Shown: positions 1 through 5,716 of the stretch, one piece after another
How the letters are laid out: each line of letters opens with the position of its first letter
Numbering within the stretch: position 1 is the stretch's first letter
Assembly (NCBI GenBank): GCA_964404805.1
Contig: CAYOLJ010000066.1
Coordinates: forward strand, 1-6,747
DNA: 6,747 nucleotides
Reading direction: 5' to 3'
Source of the DNA: Peribacter sp964404805
GTDB taxonomy: Bacteria; Patescibacteriota; Gracilibacteria; Peribacterales; Peribacteraceae
Translations under genes and position numbers: made by a program
The notes under the pieces: generated by a model
Told to the model about the DNA's origin: nothing
Databases searched by the model: none
Seen by the model: only the letters and a program-made list of their open reading frames with translations

Positions 1-476
1 GTCGCCACAGATTGCTGTGACGATGAAGCAGCAGGTGCTGAAGAAGCCACACTTGAAACAGTGCTCGCCACCGAAGAGGCTTCTGCAGCAGAAGATGCGC
101 TGATTGAGGACGATGACTGGGCCTCGAGCTGAATCTTCTCGACGCGCATGATTGTTCCACCTTCTTCCACTGTCGGGCGAATGGTCCCCGTGACTTCTGT
201 GCGCTCCCCCACGTAACCGTTCAAATCCACGGTGTCACTCGAAAGTAAGATAAACCGCCCGTCGCCAAGCTCCAGACGATGTGTACCCTCCATGTAGATG
301 CTGATACCGCTCGGACGTATCGTCCCGATGAATGAGACGTTATGCGTCTCTACGATGGGGGCATCTGAAGAGGATGAAGAAGAGAGATCCTCATCTGTGG
401 GAGTGACGACAGTATTCCCTCCGCAGGAAGCGAGAAGAAGACCGATGACAAGGGGTGGGAGTAGGCGAGTGTGCAT
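1..476 (-). CDS. Putative lipoprotein with OB-fold-like domain and Ser/Ala-rich tail (C-terminus beyond window)
   Basis: The frame is open from an ATG at 476-474 to the left edge, giving 158 residues without a stop. The N-terminus is a lipoprotein signal: a short basic start (MHTR), a hydrophobic stretch, and a lipobox Leu-Ala-Ser-Cys with the acylated Cys at residue 18, so the mature protein should be lipid-anchored outside the cytoplasmic membrane. After a short Ser-rich spacer (about 32-38), residues 45-118 are beta-rich and contain a phrase 'YVGERTEVTGTIRP' typical of OB-fold-like domains in small bacterial lipoproteins; that assignment is by eye. From about residue 120 the chain is almost entirely Ser and Ala, probably a linker, so another domain may lie outside the window. 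No Shine-Dalgarno precedes the ATG; the leader is pyrimidine-rich. A terminator lies between this gene and the upstream dsbA-like gene, so it is probably transcribed alone. Function unknown. Confidence 0.75.
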   Translation of the reverse strand, partial: MHTRLLPPLVIGLLLASCGGNTVVTPTDEDLSSSSSSDAPIVETHNVSFIGTIRPSGISIYMEGTHRLELGDGRFILLSSDTVDLNGYVGERTEVTGTIRPTVEEGGTIMRVEKIQLEAQSSSSISASSAAEASSVASTVSSVASSAPAASSSQQSVA

Positions 477-505
477 TAGGGGAGGTGAGAAAAACGTGGG
501 ACTAC

Positions 506-511
506 ATTCTA
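506..511 (-). promoter_or_regulatory. Candidate -10 element for the lipoprotein gene
   Basis: On the minus strand TAGAAT (5 of 6 matches to TATAAT) sits just downstream of the dsbA-like gene's terminator. It would place transcription start near 499, giving a leader of about 23 nt, similar to other genes in the window. The hexamer 17 bp upstream, TGTGCA, is a poor -35, so the call rests on the -10 and its position only. Confidence 0.3.
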
Positions 512-537
512 CCCCCTCGCGATGGCTGTGCACATAC

Positions 538-567
538 AAAAATCCCCCGGAGCGAGGCCCTAGGGGA
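538..567 (-). terminator. Rho-independent terminator after the dsbA-like gene
   Basis: Read on the minus strand, TCCCC pairs with GGGGA and an inner GGGC pairs with GCTC (one G-T pair) around a CTC loop, with a small TA/CG internal mismatch. The stem is followed directly by TTTTTG. It begins 14 nt after the TAA stop of the DsbA-like gene and separates it from the lipoprotein gene. Confidence 0.75.
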
Positions 568-581
568 GAAAATTCCCATTA

Positions 582-1301
582 TTACTTCAGCAGACCATCA
601 ATCGCGTTCTTGAAGTTCTGCAGAGGCTGAGCGCCCGAGACAACGGCAACCTTCTTGGTCTTGTGATTCAAAATGAGGTTACCGGGGGTTCCCTGTACGC
701 CTGCCTTGGAACCGGATTGCATCATCTCAGCTGTCTTCGTCGCGTACTTGCCACTGTCGAGACACGTCTGGAAGGCCGTTTGGTTGAGACCGATCTCCTT
801 TGCGTAATCGCCGAACTTGGCGAGATCCGAACCCTTCTCGTAGATCGTGTCGACCATAGCCCAGTACTTATCGTTGCCGCCAAGCTCTCCCGCACATTCC
901 AGTGACTCAGCACCTTTCTGCGCGGTTGGGTGGAACGCGAGCGGGTAGTGTCGGAACACCCAGTTGACCTTGCCATCGTAGTCATCGACTACTTGTTGAA
1001 TGGTGGGGTGCACCCGTGCACAGAATGGGCACTCCGTATCCGAATATTCTACAACGGTAATCGTTGCATCAGGATTGCCACGAATGTAATCATTTTCGTC
1101 AACTGCCGGCACGCTCGCGTAGGCTGGTACTGGATCTTCTTCGGGCACAGACGGCGTTGGTTGGACCTGCGCAGTCGGCGCTGTTGGCTGAAGAGCAGCC
1201 GTACCGGACATTTTGGATCCGGCGAAGCCAATCACGGCTCCGACGAGGACCATCGAGATGCCGAACCACATCTTCGTTTCCTGCTGAGGCGTATTGGTCA
1301 T
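582..1301 (-). CDS. DsbA-family thiol:disulfide oxidoreductase, membrane-anchored thioredoxin fold
   Basis: This 239-residue protein probably forms or shuffles disulfides in exported proteins outside the membrane. Residues 12-29 form one hydrophobic signal-anchor, followed by a Pro-rich linker (about 37-65) and a thioredoxin-fold domain from about 72 to 239. The active site is Cys91-Pro-Phe-Cys94 after 'VVEYSDTE', and the Thr205-Pro206 pair in 'GVQGTP' is the expected cis-Pro loop. Cys136 ('LECAGE') and Cys180 ('TCLDSGKY') are at positions common in the Thioredoxin_4/BdbD-like branch and may form a second disulfide. Length and order fit that family. The start at 1301 leaves no Shine-Dalgarno. 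An internal ATG at residue 11, preceded by AGGAAACGAAG, is a possible alternative that still keeps the anchor. No DsbB or VKOR partner is in the window. The gene has its own promoter and a terminator, with stop TAA. A likely local client is the Cys-rich protein at 3382-4248 (inference). Confidence 0.9.
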   Translation of the reverse strand: MTNTPQQETKMWFGISMVLVGAVIGFAGSKMSGTAALQPTAPTAQVQPTPSVPEEDPVPAYASVPAVDENDYIRGNPDATITVVEYSDTECPFCARVHPTIQQVVDDYDGKVNWVFRHYPLAFHPTAQKGAESLECAGELGGNDKYWAMVDTIYEKGSDLAKFGDYAKEIGLNQTAFQTCLDSGKYATKTAEMMQSGSKAGVQGTPGNLILNHKTKKVAVVSGAQPLQNFKNAIDGLLK

Positions 1302-1333
1302 ACAGGGGTTAGGAAAGGGAAAATAGCCTACGC

Positions 1334-1362
1334 AGTATAGCGTTTTTTTTGCCGATTTCCAG
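1334..1362 (-). promoter_or_regulatory. Candidate sigma70-type promoter of the dsbA-like gene
   Basis: On the minus strand TATACT (5 of 6) at 1339-1334 is preceded at 17 bp by CTGGAA at 1362-1357, a weak -35 (3 of 6), with an A8 tract in the spacer. Predicted start is near 1327, giving a leader of about 26 nt. Confidence 0.5.
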
Positions 1363-1432
1363 GGGTAATTTTGCCGTGGCGAATTCGAATATACTCGATA
1401 AATTCACGATAAAATCGCTAAGATTCCCAGAT

Positions 1433-1453
1433 CTGCCCTCCTGTATCGGGCAG
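1433..1453 (-). terminator. Hairpin just after the vanW-family stop, possible weak terminator
   Basis: Read on the minus strand, CTGCCC and GGGCAG form a perfect 6-bp stem with a 9-nt loop, starting one base after the TAG stop of the VanW-family gene. No U-tract follows directly, so it may be a 3'-end stabiliser or a factor-dependent stop, not an intrinsic terminator. The rest of the 1302-1454 gap is AT-rich and holds only the dsbA-like promoter. Confidence 0.3.
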
Positions 1454-1454
1454 G

Positions 1455-2858
1455 CTACATCGTCTCCTGACCGGCGCTCGCGTGAACCAGTACTTGGTAC
1501 TTTTGGGCGAGTGTTGTGGGTAGACTCGTGTAGCGGGAGTAGATCACGCGGCTCTCTTCGCGGCCATCCGCAAAGACAATGCGTTGGATCCAGGCAATCT
1601 CGTTACGTCGCGGGGGGTGCTCATCTTGAGGAAAACTCACAAGATCCGACTGCGTGAAGAAGGGACCGGTGATCATAGATGTACGCCCATCGGGCGAACC
1701 GTAGATCTGAACGACCGCTTCAGTGCCCTCGGTGTACGCTTGGAGGAGGAGGTAGTTGCCCGTGTCGTTCACAAAGGTGAGATCCTGTTGCCCGGGGAAA
1801 ACCGTTGCGTCGATGCCCACCCCGTACTTCTCGTAGTAGCTTACGTACATGCTGTGATTTGCACGCTTCACGGACGGGAATCCCGCATTCAGCATTGCAC
1901 GAAAGGTGGTGGTCGATGCCTGACAGATGCCCCCACCAGGTGCCATGCGCAATTCATTTGTGTTAAAGATCACTTTCGCCTCGCGCCACCCGTTACTTAG
2001 TGTGACAGGCCCACCCAGCGTGTCATTGAATGAGAAGGTTGTCCCGGGAGGGACGAGCGCGTTGTTTACGTGTTCGTTGATGGCCTTGCGCACGTTGAAC
2101 ATGCGACCTACGGTGGAACCCTTGAAGTCGGACTTTCCCATACCGAGGAGCGTGAGCTCGCCCAGCGGGATTTCGGTCTGGTTCTCGACCGGTCCGCCCA
2201 CGTGGTAGAGCGGAGCGACGAGTGTTTCGGTACCATTTGTAAGTGCTGTCGCAAGATTGTGGGTGATCGTGGGCATGTCGAAGACAATGCCAGGACGCGC
2301 TGCGCCCGTGCTCGTCACCACGCGCTCCACGTCTTCATCAGTTTCGATGGCAGTGATTACGGCTTTATGGGGGGTCACTATTCCGTCGATCTCCTCGCGT
2401 TGCAGGTACTGACGGATGCGTTCCTCATCCACGCGGAAGTATGCCGACGCAGGGGAGATGTCGGCCTTGAGCCAGGTGGGATACTTCTGCAGATTCACCT
2501 CCCATGTGCGGTAGGTGGGATTGTCCGTAAGTTGAAGCGTAACGGTCGTCTGGTTCCGCAACAGTGCGCGCTGTTGTTTGAGCGCCTCTGTGAGTCTGGA
2601 AATCGGAGGTGATGTTCCCTGGTTCTTGGCGATGCGTTTGCTCATACGCTGGGCCACGCGCATCAGTGCAGCCTCAGCCTGCGTTATGGGTCCTGCCGCT
2701 TCTGCTGTGTACCCACCGAGCGTGAAAGCAGGAAAGAGCGTCTTCGAGATATCCTTCGTCCCATCGTCTAACATGGATTGTGGAACCGCGACGCTAAGGA
2801 GCAGAATCGCGCTACTTGCGAGCAGTATGGAGAGAGTCTCTTTGTGGCTATTGGGCAT
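1455..2858 (-). CDS. VanW-family exported protein
   Basis: This is a 467-residue exported protein. Residues 9-25 are a hydrophobic signal or anchor after a short polar start. The region from about 85 to 215 is alpha/beta-like and sits where many VanW proteins carry a peptidoglycan-binding-type domain (PG_binding_4); I see no decisive motif for it. The VanW domain (PF04294) spans roughly 240-375. It shows 'STVGRMFNVRKAIN', 'VPPGTTFSFND', the hallmark 'GGGICQAST' with Cys312, and 'RANHSMYVSYY' with His335. The C-terminal 80 residues are beta-rich. VanW domains occur in some vancomycin-resistance clusters but also very widely elsewhere; their biochemical role is not settled, and a cell-envelope role is the usual inference. 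No vanHAX-like genes are nearby, so resistance should not be inferred. It has its own strong promoter, no Shine-Dalgarno, and ends with TAG. Confidence 0.9.
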   Translation of the reverse strand: MPNSHKETLSILLASSAILLLSVAVPQSMLDDGTKDISKTLFPAFTLGGYTAEAAGPITQAEAALMRVAQRMSKRIAKNQGTSPPISRLTEALKQQRALLRNQTTVTLQLTDNPTYRTWEVNLQKYPTWLKADISPASAYFRVDEERIRQYLQREEIDGIVTPHKAVITAIETDEDVERVVTSTGAARPGIVFDMPTITHNLATALTNGTETLVAPLYHVGGPVENQTEIPLGELTLLGMGKSDFKGSTVGRMFNVRKAINEHVNNALVPPGTTFSFNDTLGGPVTLSNGWREAKVIFNTNELRMAPGGGICQASTTTFRAMLNAGFPSVKRANHSMYVSYYEKYGVGIDATVFPGQQDLTFVNDTGNYLLLQAYTEGTEAVVQIYGSPDGRTSMITGPFFTQSDLVSFPQDEHPPRRNEIAWIQRIVFADGREESRVIYSRYTSLPTTLAQKYQVLVHASAGQETM

Positions 2859-2888
2859 GGTGTTTGTGTAAATGAATGTTGGTTTAAC

Positions 2889-2917
2889 ATTATATAATAT
2901 TTTGACAATTTTAGCAA
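2889..2917 (-). promoter_or_regulatory. Sigma70-type promoter of the VanW-family gene
   Basis: On the minus strand TTGCTA (2917-2912) and a perfect TATAAT (2894-2889) are separated by exactly 17 bp in an AT-rich island. The predicted start near 2882 gives a leader of about 24 nt before the ATG at 2858. This is the best minus-strand promoter in the window. Confidence 0.7.
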
Positions 2918-2930
2918 TATATTAAATAAT
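2902..2930 (+). promoter_or_regulatory. Promoter-like sequence on the plus strand, overlapping the vanW promoter
   Basis: On the plus strand a perfect TTGACA (2902-2907) is followed after 17 bp by AATAAT (2925-2930, 5 of 6). A transcript would start near 2937 and run through the inverted-repeat region and antisense to tRNA-Phe. No convincing gene lies downstream in this direction until tRNA-Ala at 3293. It could be chance in AT-rich DNA or drive an unannotated RNA. Confidence 0.4.
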
Positions 2931-2975
2931 ACCAAACATGCCCAATCATTCTCACTTGGCATTGTGTCAGTGCAG

Positions 2976-3019
2976 TGTCCCTCGGCTCGTTCTTGCTTTG
3001 TTCAGACTCGCTCGGGACA
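2976..3019. repeat. Inverted-repeat module B, TGTCCC / GGGACA
   Basis: TGTCCC at 2976-2981 and its exact complement GGGACA at 3014-3019 enclose a 32-bp interior rich in CTCG. The right arm ends exactly where the next inverted repeat (3020) begins. Six base pairs alone could arise by chance; the abutment is what draws attention. Function unknown. Confidence 0.4.
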
Positions 3020-3092
3020 TTCGACTCGGAGTGGGAGTGGTCGGAGCACCGAAGGTGCGAAGACCATGAGCGAGGCCGAAGGCAGAGTCGAA
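3020..3092. repeat. Inverted-repeat module A with nested hairpins, flush with the tRNA-Phe 3' end
   Basis: Outer arms TTCGACTC (3020-3027) and GAGTCGAA (3085-3092) are perfectly complementary over 8 bp. Inside are a compound hairpin at 3039-3065 (GGTC..GACC outside GCACC..GGTGC, with triloop GAA) and a smaller GCC-GAA-GGC hairpin at 3075-3083. The right arm ends at the base next to the encoded CCA of tRNA-Phe. In a minus-strand tRNA transcript this would fold as a structured 3' trailer, but no T-tract follows, so it is not a standard intrinsic terminator. It could be a trailer, a processing signal, or a copy of a dispersed palindromic repeat. Confidence 0.55.
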
Positions 3093-3168
3093 TGGTGGCC
3101 CAGACCAGGATCGAACTGGTGACACCTCGCTCTTCAGGCGAGTGCTCTACCAACTGAGCTACCGGGCC
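3093..3168 (-). tRNA. tRNA-Phe (anticodon GAA)
   Basis: The minus strand gives a complete 76-nt cloverleaf. The acceptor stem GGCCCGG/CUGGGCC has one G-U pair, the D arm begins UAGCUCAG, the anticodon stem CUCGC/GCGAG holds loop CUGAAGA with anticodon GAA, and the T arm ACCAG/CUGGU holds loop UUCGAUC. The discriminator is A and CCA is encoded. A promoter-like sequence lies about 10 nt upstream of the expected start. The 3' end abuts an inverted-repeat module, and the VanW-family gene follows in the same direction. Confidence 0.97.
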
Positions 3169-3185
3169 ACATCGAGAGCGGCTGT

Positions 3186-3214
3186 ACTGTATCAGGGCTC
3201 AGCTGGAGTGAGAA
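3186..3214 (-). promoter_or_regulatory. Candidate promoter of tRNA-Phe
   Basis: On the minus strand TTCTCA (3214-3209, 4 of 6) and TACAGT (3191-3186, 4 of 6) are spaced by 17 bp, with the tRNA 5' end 17 nt past the -10. A small AGGGG-TT-CCCCT palindrome lies just beyond the -35 side. I find no equally good promoter for the divergent tRNA-Ala in 3169-3292, only a T-rich stretch around 3244-3258. Confidence 0.4.
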
Positions 3215-3292
3215 GGGGTTCCCCTCAATGCTTCCCACTTGCCTTTTTTCTTTCTTTCGCTAATCCTGAGTGCAACACCCACGCAGAACCGT

Positions 3293-3368
3293 GGGGCTGT
3301 AGCTCAGCTGATAGAGCGCCGCATTCGCATTGCGGAGGTCAGGGGTTTGATTCCCCTCAGCTCCACCA
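3293..3368 (+). tRNA. tRNA-Ala (anticodon CGC)
   Basis: The plus strand gives a complete 76-nt cloverleaf. The acceptor stem GGGGCUG/CAGCUCC contains the G3-U70 wobble that is the alanine identity element. The anticodon stem CCGCA/UGCGG holds loop UUCGCAU with anticodon CGC, reading GCG. The T loop is UUUGAUU, the discriminator is A and CCA is encoded. It is divergent from tRNA-Phe and convergent with the Cys-rich protein gene, whose stop codon lies only 13 bp away. Confidence 0.97.
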
Positions 3369-3381
3369 ATCTCTACGCACC

Positions 3382-4248
3382 CTAGAACGATACGGACGAG
3401 AACGGGAAGAAGATGGAGTTCCAGTCAAATACCGGACGTACGATGTAGAGAGGCCGCTCAATAACCTTGGGGAACATGAAGAACAGGGGATTTAAGGAGC
3501 GTTTCACCGTACAGTCGTTGTTACAGTACGCGTGAGAATTCCACACCCACTGCGTGGGAGAAACAGCGGCGTACTGCGTGCCGTCCACGTTGTAATCGAC
3601 GTTCTCACACTCTTCAGAAACGAACATGCCTGTGGTGGGATCGGAGAAGTTGTCATCCAGAATGCCGTCTCCACAAATGGGGAACTTGCAGTCGGCCCGA
3701 CACCGGTTCGGGAGCGAGTCGCTGTTATCTGTGCCCCAGTCACACTCTTCGCCATTGGCTTGCTCGAGGCTGTTGTTGCCGCACGATGCAGCAGAGGAGG
3801 CCTCTGAAGAAGCTGCGCTACTCGACATCACTTGTATGGAGCAGGAGCCCGTTCTTCTTTGGGTTTCGCAAGCATCTTGGTTATCGGCGTACCCTGAGAA
3901 CAGACGAACATCCGTTTCGAGAGCATTGGGCGCGCAGGCCACGCCTGGTCGCAGAACGGTACAGCGGGCGGTATCGCCATTCGAGAGACAGCAGTAGGTG
4001 TTGTTGCTCGGAACGAACGGGTCATCGGTGAGCTGTTCCCACCGACAGTCAGGGTAACCCAACCAGCGATATGAGATGCCGCTTTCAGTCTTGGATGTCG
4101 TTCCTGGATCATTGGTGCAGGTCGTGGACTGCGCGAGAACTTTGGGCGCCGAGGATGTGCGCGTCAGGAGTGCTCCTGCAAGGACACTGACAACGAGAAG
4201 CATGAGGACGCCGATCGAGAGATCTATGAGTGAATGACGATGGTGCAT
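3382..4248 (-). CDS. Membrane-anchored Cys-rich protein with two Myxococcus-type Cys repeats
   Basis: This is a 288-residue exported protein of unknown function. Residues 11-29 form one hydrophobic signal-anchor with no lipobox. Residues 44-136 hold eight cysteines (44, 68, 86, 87, 96, 105, 127, 136), and a Ser/Ala linker covers about 142-154. Two tandem units follow. The first spans 156-187 ('CGNNSLEQANGEECDWG' then Cys183/Cys187). The second spans 192-246 ('CGDGILDD', then 'EEC' at 212-214, then Cys242/Cys246). The CGxxxxExxxGEECD..C...C pattern resembles the Myxococcus Cys-rich/DUF4215-type repeats of secreted and surface proteins. The total of 16 Cys, even in each half, suggests disulfides, perhaps made by the DsbA-like enzyme nearby. 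Residues 250-288 are an aromatic, hydrophobic tail ending in Phe. The pyrimidine leader lacks a Shine-Dalgarno; a TATAAA at 4271-4266 may be the -10, without a clear -35. The stop is TAG and no terminator follows, so transcripts may run antisense into tRNA-Ala. Confidence 0.85.
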   Translation of the reverse strand: MHHRHSLIDLSIGVLMLLVVSVLAGALLTRTSSAPKVLAQSTTCTNDPGTTSKTESGISYRWLGYPDCRWEQLTDDPFVPSNNTYCCLSNGDTARCTVLRPGVACAPNALETDVRLFSGYADNQDACETQRRTGSCSIQVMSSSAASSEASSAASCGNNSLEQANGEECDWGTDNSDSLPNRCRADCKFPICGDGILDDNFSDPTTGMFVSEECENVDYNVDGTQYAAVSPTQWVWNSHAYCNNDCTVKRSLNPLFFMFPKVIERPLYIVRPVFDWNSIFFPFSSVSF

Positions 4249-4313
4249 AGGTAGGAGGGAGAGGTTTTATACATCGTACAGCACAGAAACCCCCGATAAT
4301 TTAGAACGCCTTG

Positions 4314-4335
4314 AAAAAATTCAATAGGATTGCAA
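4314..4335 (-). terminator. Possible weak intrinsic terminator after obg
   Basis: Read on the minus strand, TTGCAAT and ATTGAA form a 6-bp stem with one bulged G and a CCT loop, followed by TTTTTT. It begins 3 nt after the obg stop. The stem is AT-rich and weak, so read-through into the Cys-rich gene is possible. Confidence 0.35.
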
Positions 4336-4338
4336 TTT

Positions 4339-5643
4339 CTATAGATGTGTATCGACTCTCGTCTGGCCAATGTATACCTTTGCTCCCTTCTTTCGGTGGC
4401 GTTCCACTGTCGAGAGGAGCCCGATTTTCTGCAGCACGTCACGAAAACGCTTGAGTCCACCCACACTCTCAAAGTTCGTCATGGTTGTGAATTGCTCAAG
4501 CCGTTTGCCGGTTACGAAGAGCCCACCTCTCTTCACCTCCACGGCGTACTCTCGCATTCCTGCAGCAGATGCCTGTGGGCGTAGTGTGGGGATCGACCGT
4601 GAAGCGCTTGGTGTGCGTGAGGCCATCTGACGGGCTTTCAGGACCAGAGGAAGCATCGCTGTCATGAGGGCATCGGTACCCTGCTTGGTTGCAGCCGATA
4701 TGCTCGTCTGTACGGGAACCTTCGCTTTTTTGAGCGCCGTCATGAGCGCAAGCAGGGAGGCAGTCGTCAGGTCTGATTTGTTGAGGACGATGAGTTCTTT
4801 CTTCTTTGCCAGTTTTGGCGAAAACGCCGAGAGCTCTCGGCGGATGGCGCGGTAATCGGCAATGAGTGCCTGAGGGTCGAATGTGCCGTCTGGCAAGAGT
4901 GCGCGCGAAAGATCTAAGAGGTGGATGAGGATGCCGCAGCGCTCGATGTGACGCAGGAATTGGTCGCCGAGGCCCTTTCCCTTGCTCGCACCTTCGATGA
5001 GCCCGGGTACATCACAGAGGATGAAGCCGCGATCTTTGGCTCGGACGACACCGAGATTGGGGATGAGTGTGGTGAAAGGGTAGGCGGCGATCTTGGGGCG
5101 GGCAGAACTCACGACGGAGATTAGTGTGGATTTGCCGACGCTGGGGTACCCGATGATCCCCACATCGGCCACGAGTTTGAGGTCGAGTTTCACTGTGCGG
5201 TGCTCGCCCGGTTCGCCCTTCTCGGCGAAGTCCGGCTTACGACGCACGGAACTCTTAAAGTGTGCATTGCCGAAACCACCGCGGCCTCCGCTTACTACAG
5301 TCACCCGCTGTCCTGGTGTGGCCAGATCTGCAAGGTGGGCGTTGCTCTCTGCATCGGTGACAATGGTGCCGGGTGGCACGCAGAGCACGAGAGGTTTGCC
5401 ATCTGCACCGTGAGACTTCTTGCCGCGACCGGCCTCGCCCGACTGGGCAGCAAAGCGTTTCTTGGAGGCGAAGGCGCTCAAAGTATCGGTGTTGGGGTTG
5501 GCTTCGAGAATGATATCCCCTCCGCGTCCACCGTCCCCCCCGTACGGCCCGCCTTTGGGGATGTACTTTTCACGCCGCCACGACACACAGCCGTTGCCAC
5601 CGTTACCGCCGGTGACTGAAATTGTGGCTGCATCAAGGAACAT
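4339..5643 (-). CDS. obg: GTPase Obg/CgtA
   Basis: Obg is an essential GTPase that binds the 50S ribosomal subunit, acts in its assembly and links it to stress signalling; it is cytoplasmic. All parts are present in 434 residues. The Gly-rich Obg domain spans about 1-158 ('GGNGGNGCVSWRREKY', 'GGDGGRGG'). The G domain shows G1 'GYPSVGKST' (165-173), the G2 Thr pair (191-192), G3 'DVPG' (211-214), G4 'NKSD' (288-291) and G5 'SAA' (316-318). A C-terminal OCT domain covers about 365-430 ('YAVEV', 'GLKRFRDVLQKIGL'). Its end reads 'KKGAKVYIG' where many Obg proteins have a GDxVxIG motif, a mild variation. The start at 5643 gives the canonical MFxDxA opening. No Shine-Dalgarno is present, and the upstream sequence is pyrimidine-rich. 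The gene is divergent from dnaK across 105 bp; rplU-rpmA, often adjacent elsewhere, are not in view. The stop is TAG. Confidence 0.98.
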   Translation of the reverse strand: MFLDAATISVTGGNGGNGCVSWRREKYIPKGGPYGGDGGRGGDIILEANPNTDTLSAFASKKRFAAQSGEAGRGKKSHGADGKPLVLCVPPGTIVTDAESNAHLADLATPGQRVTVVSGGRGGFGNAHFKSSVRRKPDFAEKGEPGEHRTVKLDLKLVADVGIIGYPSVGKSTLISVVSSARPKIAAYPFTTLIPNLGVVRAKDRGFILCDVPGLIEGASKGKGLGDQFLRHIERCGILIHLLDLSRALLPDGTFDPQALIADYRAIRRELSAFSPKLAKKKELIVLNKSDLTTASLLALMTALKKAKVPVQTSISAATKQGTDALMTAMLPLVLKARQMASRTPSASRSIPTLRPQASAAGMREYAVEVKRGGLFVTGKRLEQFTTMTNFESVGGLKRFRDVLQKIGLLSTVERHRKKGAKVYIGQTRVDTHL

Positions 5644-5649
5644 GTCGAA

Positions 5650-5655
5650 AGTATA
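5650..5655 (-). promoter_or_regulatory. Possible -10 element for obg, implying a near-leaderless mRNA
   Basis: On the minus strand TATACT (5 of 6) lies only 6 nt before the obg ATG, so a transcript from it would start at or next to the start codon. The hexamer 17 bp upstream (TACGGT) is not a credible -35, so this is tentative. No better obg promoter is visible in the dnaK-obg gap. Confidence 0.25.
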
Positions 5656-5687
5656 GAGGAGGGAAGAGAAACACCGTACATGATTCC

Positions 5688-5716
5688 TTGACCTTCGGAC
5701 TTTGGCACTCTAAACT
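5688..5716 (+). promoter_or_regulatory. Sigma70-type promoter of dnaK
   Basis: TTGACC (5688-5693, 5 of 6) and TAAACT (5711-5716, 4 of 6) are separated by 17 bp. The predicted start near 5723 gives a leader of about 26 nt. The -10 lies entirely within the CIRCE spacer, so a bound repressor would block this promoter. Confidence 0.75.

Noticed and set aside
2070..2612. A 180-residue plus-strand open frame inside the VanW-family gene
   Set aside because: It is a shadow of a well-supported coding frame on the other strand, with no recognisable motif.
1455..2858. Glycopeptide resistance suggested by a VanW domain
   Set aside because: The family is widespread outside van clusters and no vanH, vanA/B, vanX, vanS or vanR is present.
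2911..3153. An 80-residue minus-strand open frame containing 'EERGVTSSILVWA'
   Set aside because: It is a translation through tRNA-Phe and the inverted repeats; that peptide is the usual spurious product of a translated tRNA.
3142..3495. A 117-residue plus-strand open frame with 'GCSSADRAPH'
   Set aside because: It spans tRNA-Ala and then runs antisense to the Cys-rich gene; the peptide is a typical tRNA translation artefact.
4311..4324. Palindrome TTGAAAAAATTCAA between obg and the Cys-rich gene as an operator
   Set aside because: It is short and AT-rich and overlaps the possible obg terminator T-tract, which explains it more simply.
478..5665. Plus-strand GGAGG-like strings near 480, 4253 and 5657
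   Set aside because: They are complements of the pyrimidine-rich leaders of minus-strand genes, with no plausible plus-strand start codon and frame after them.
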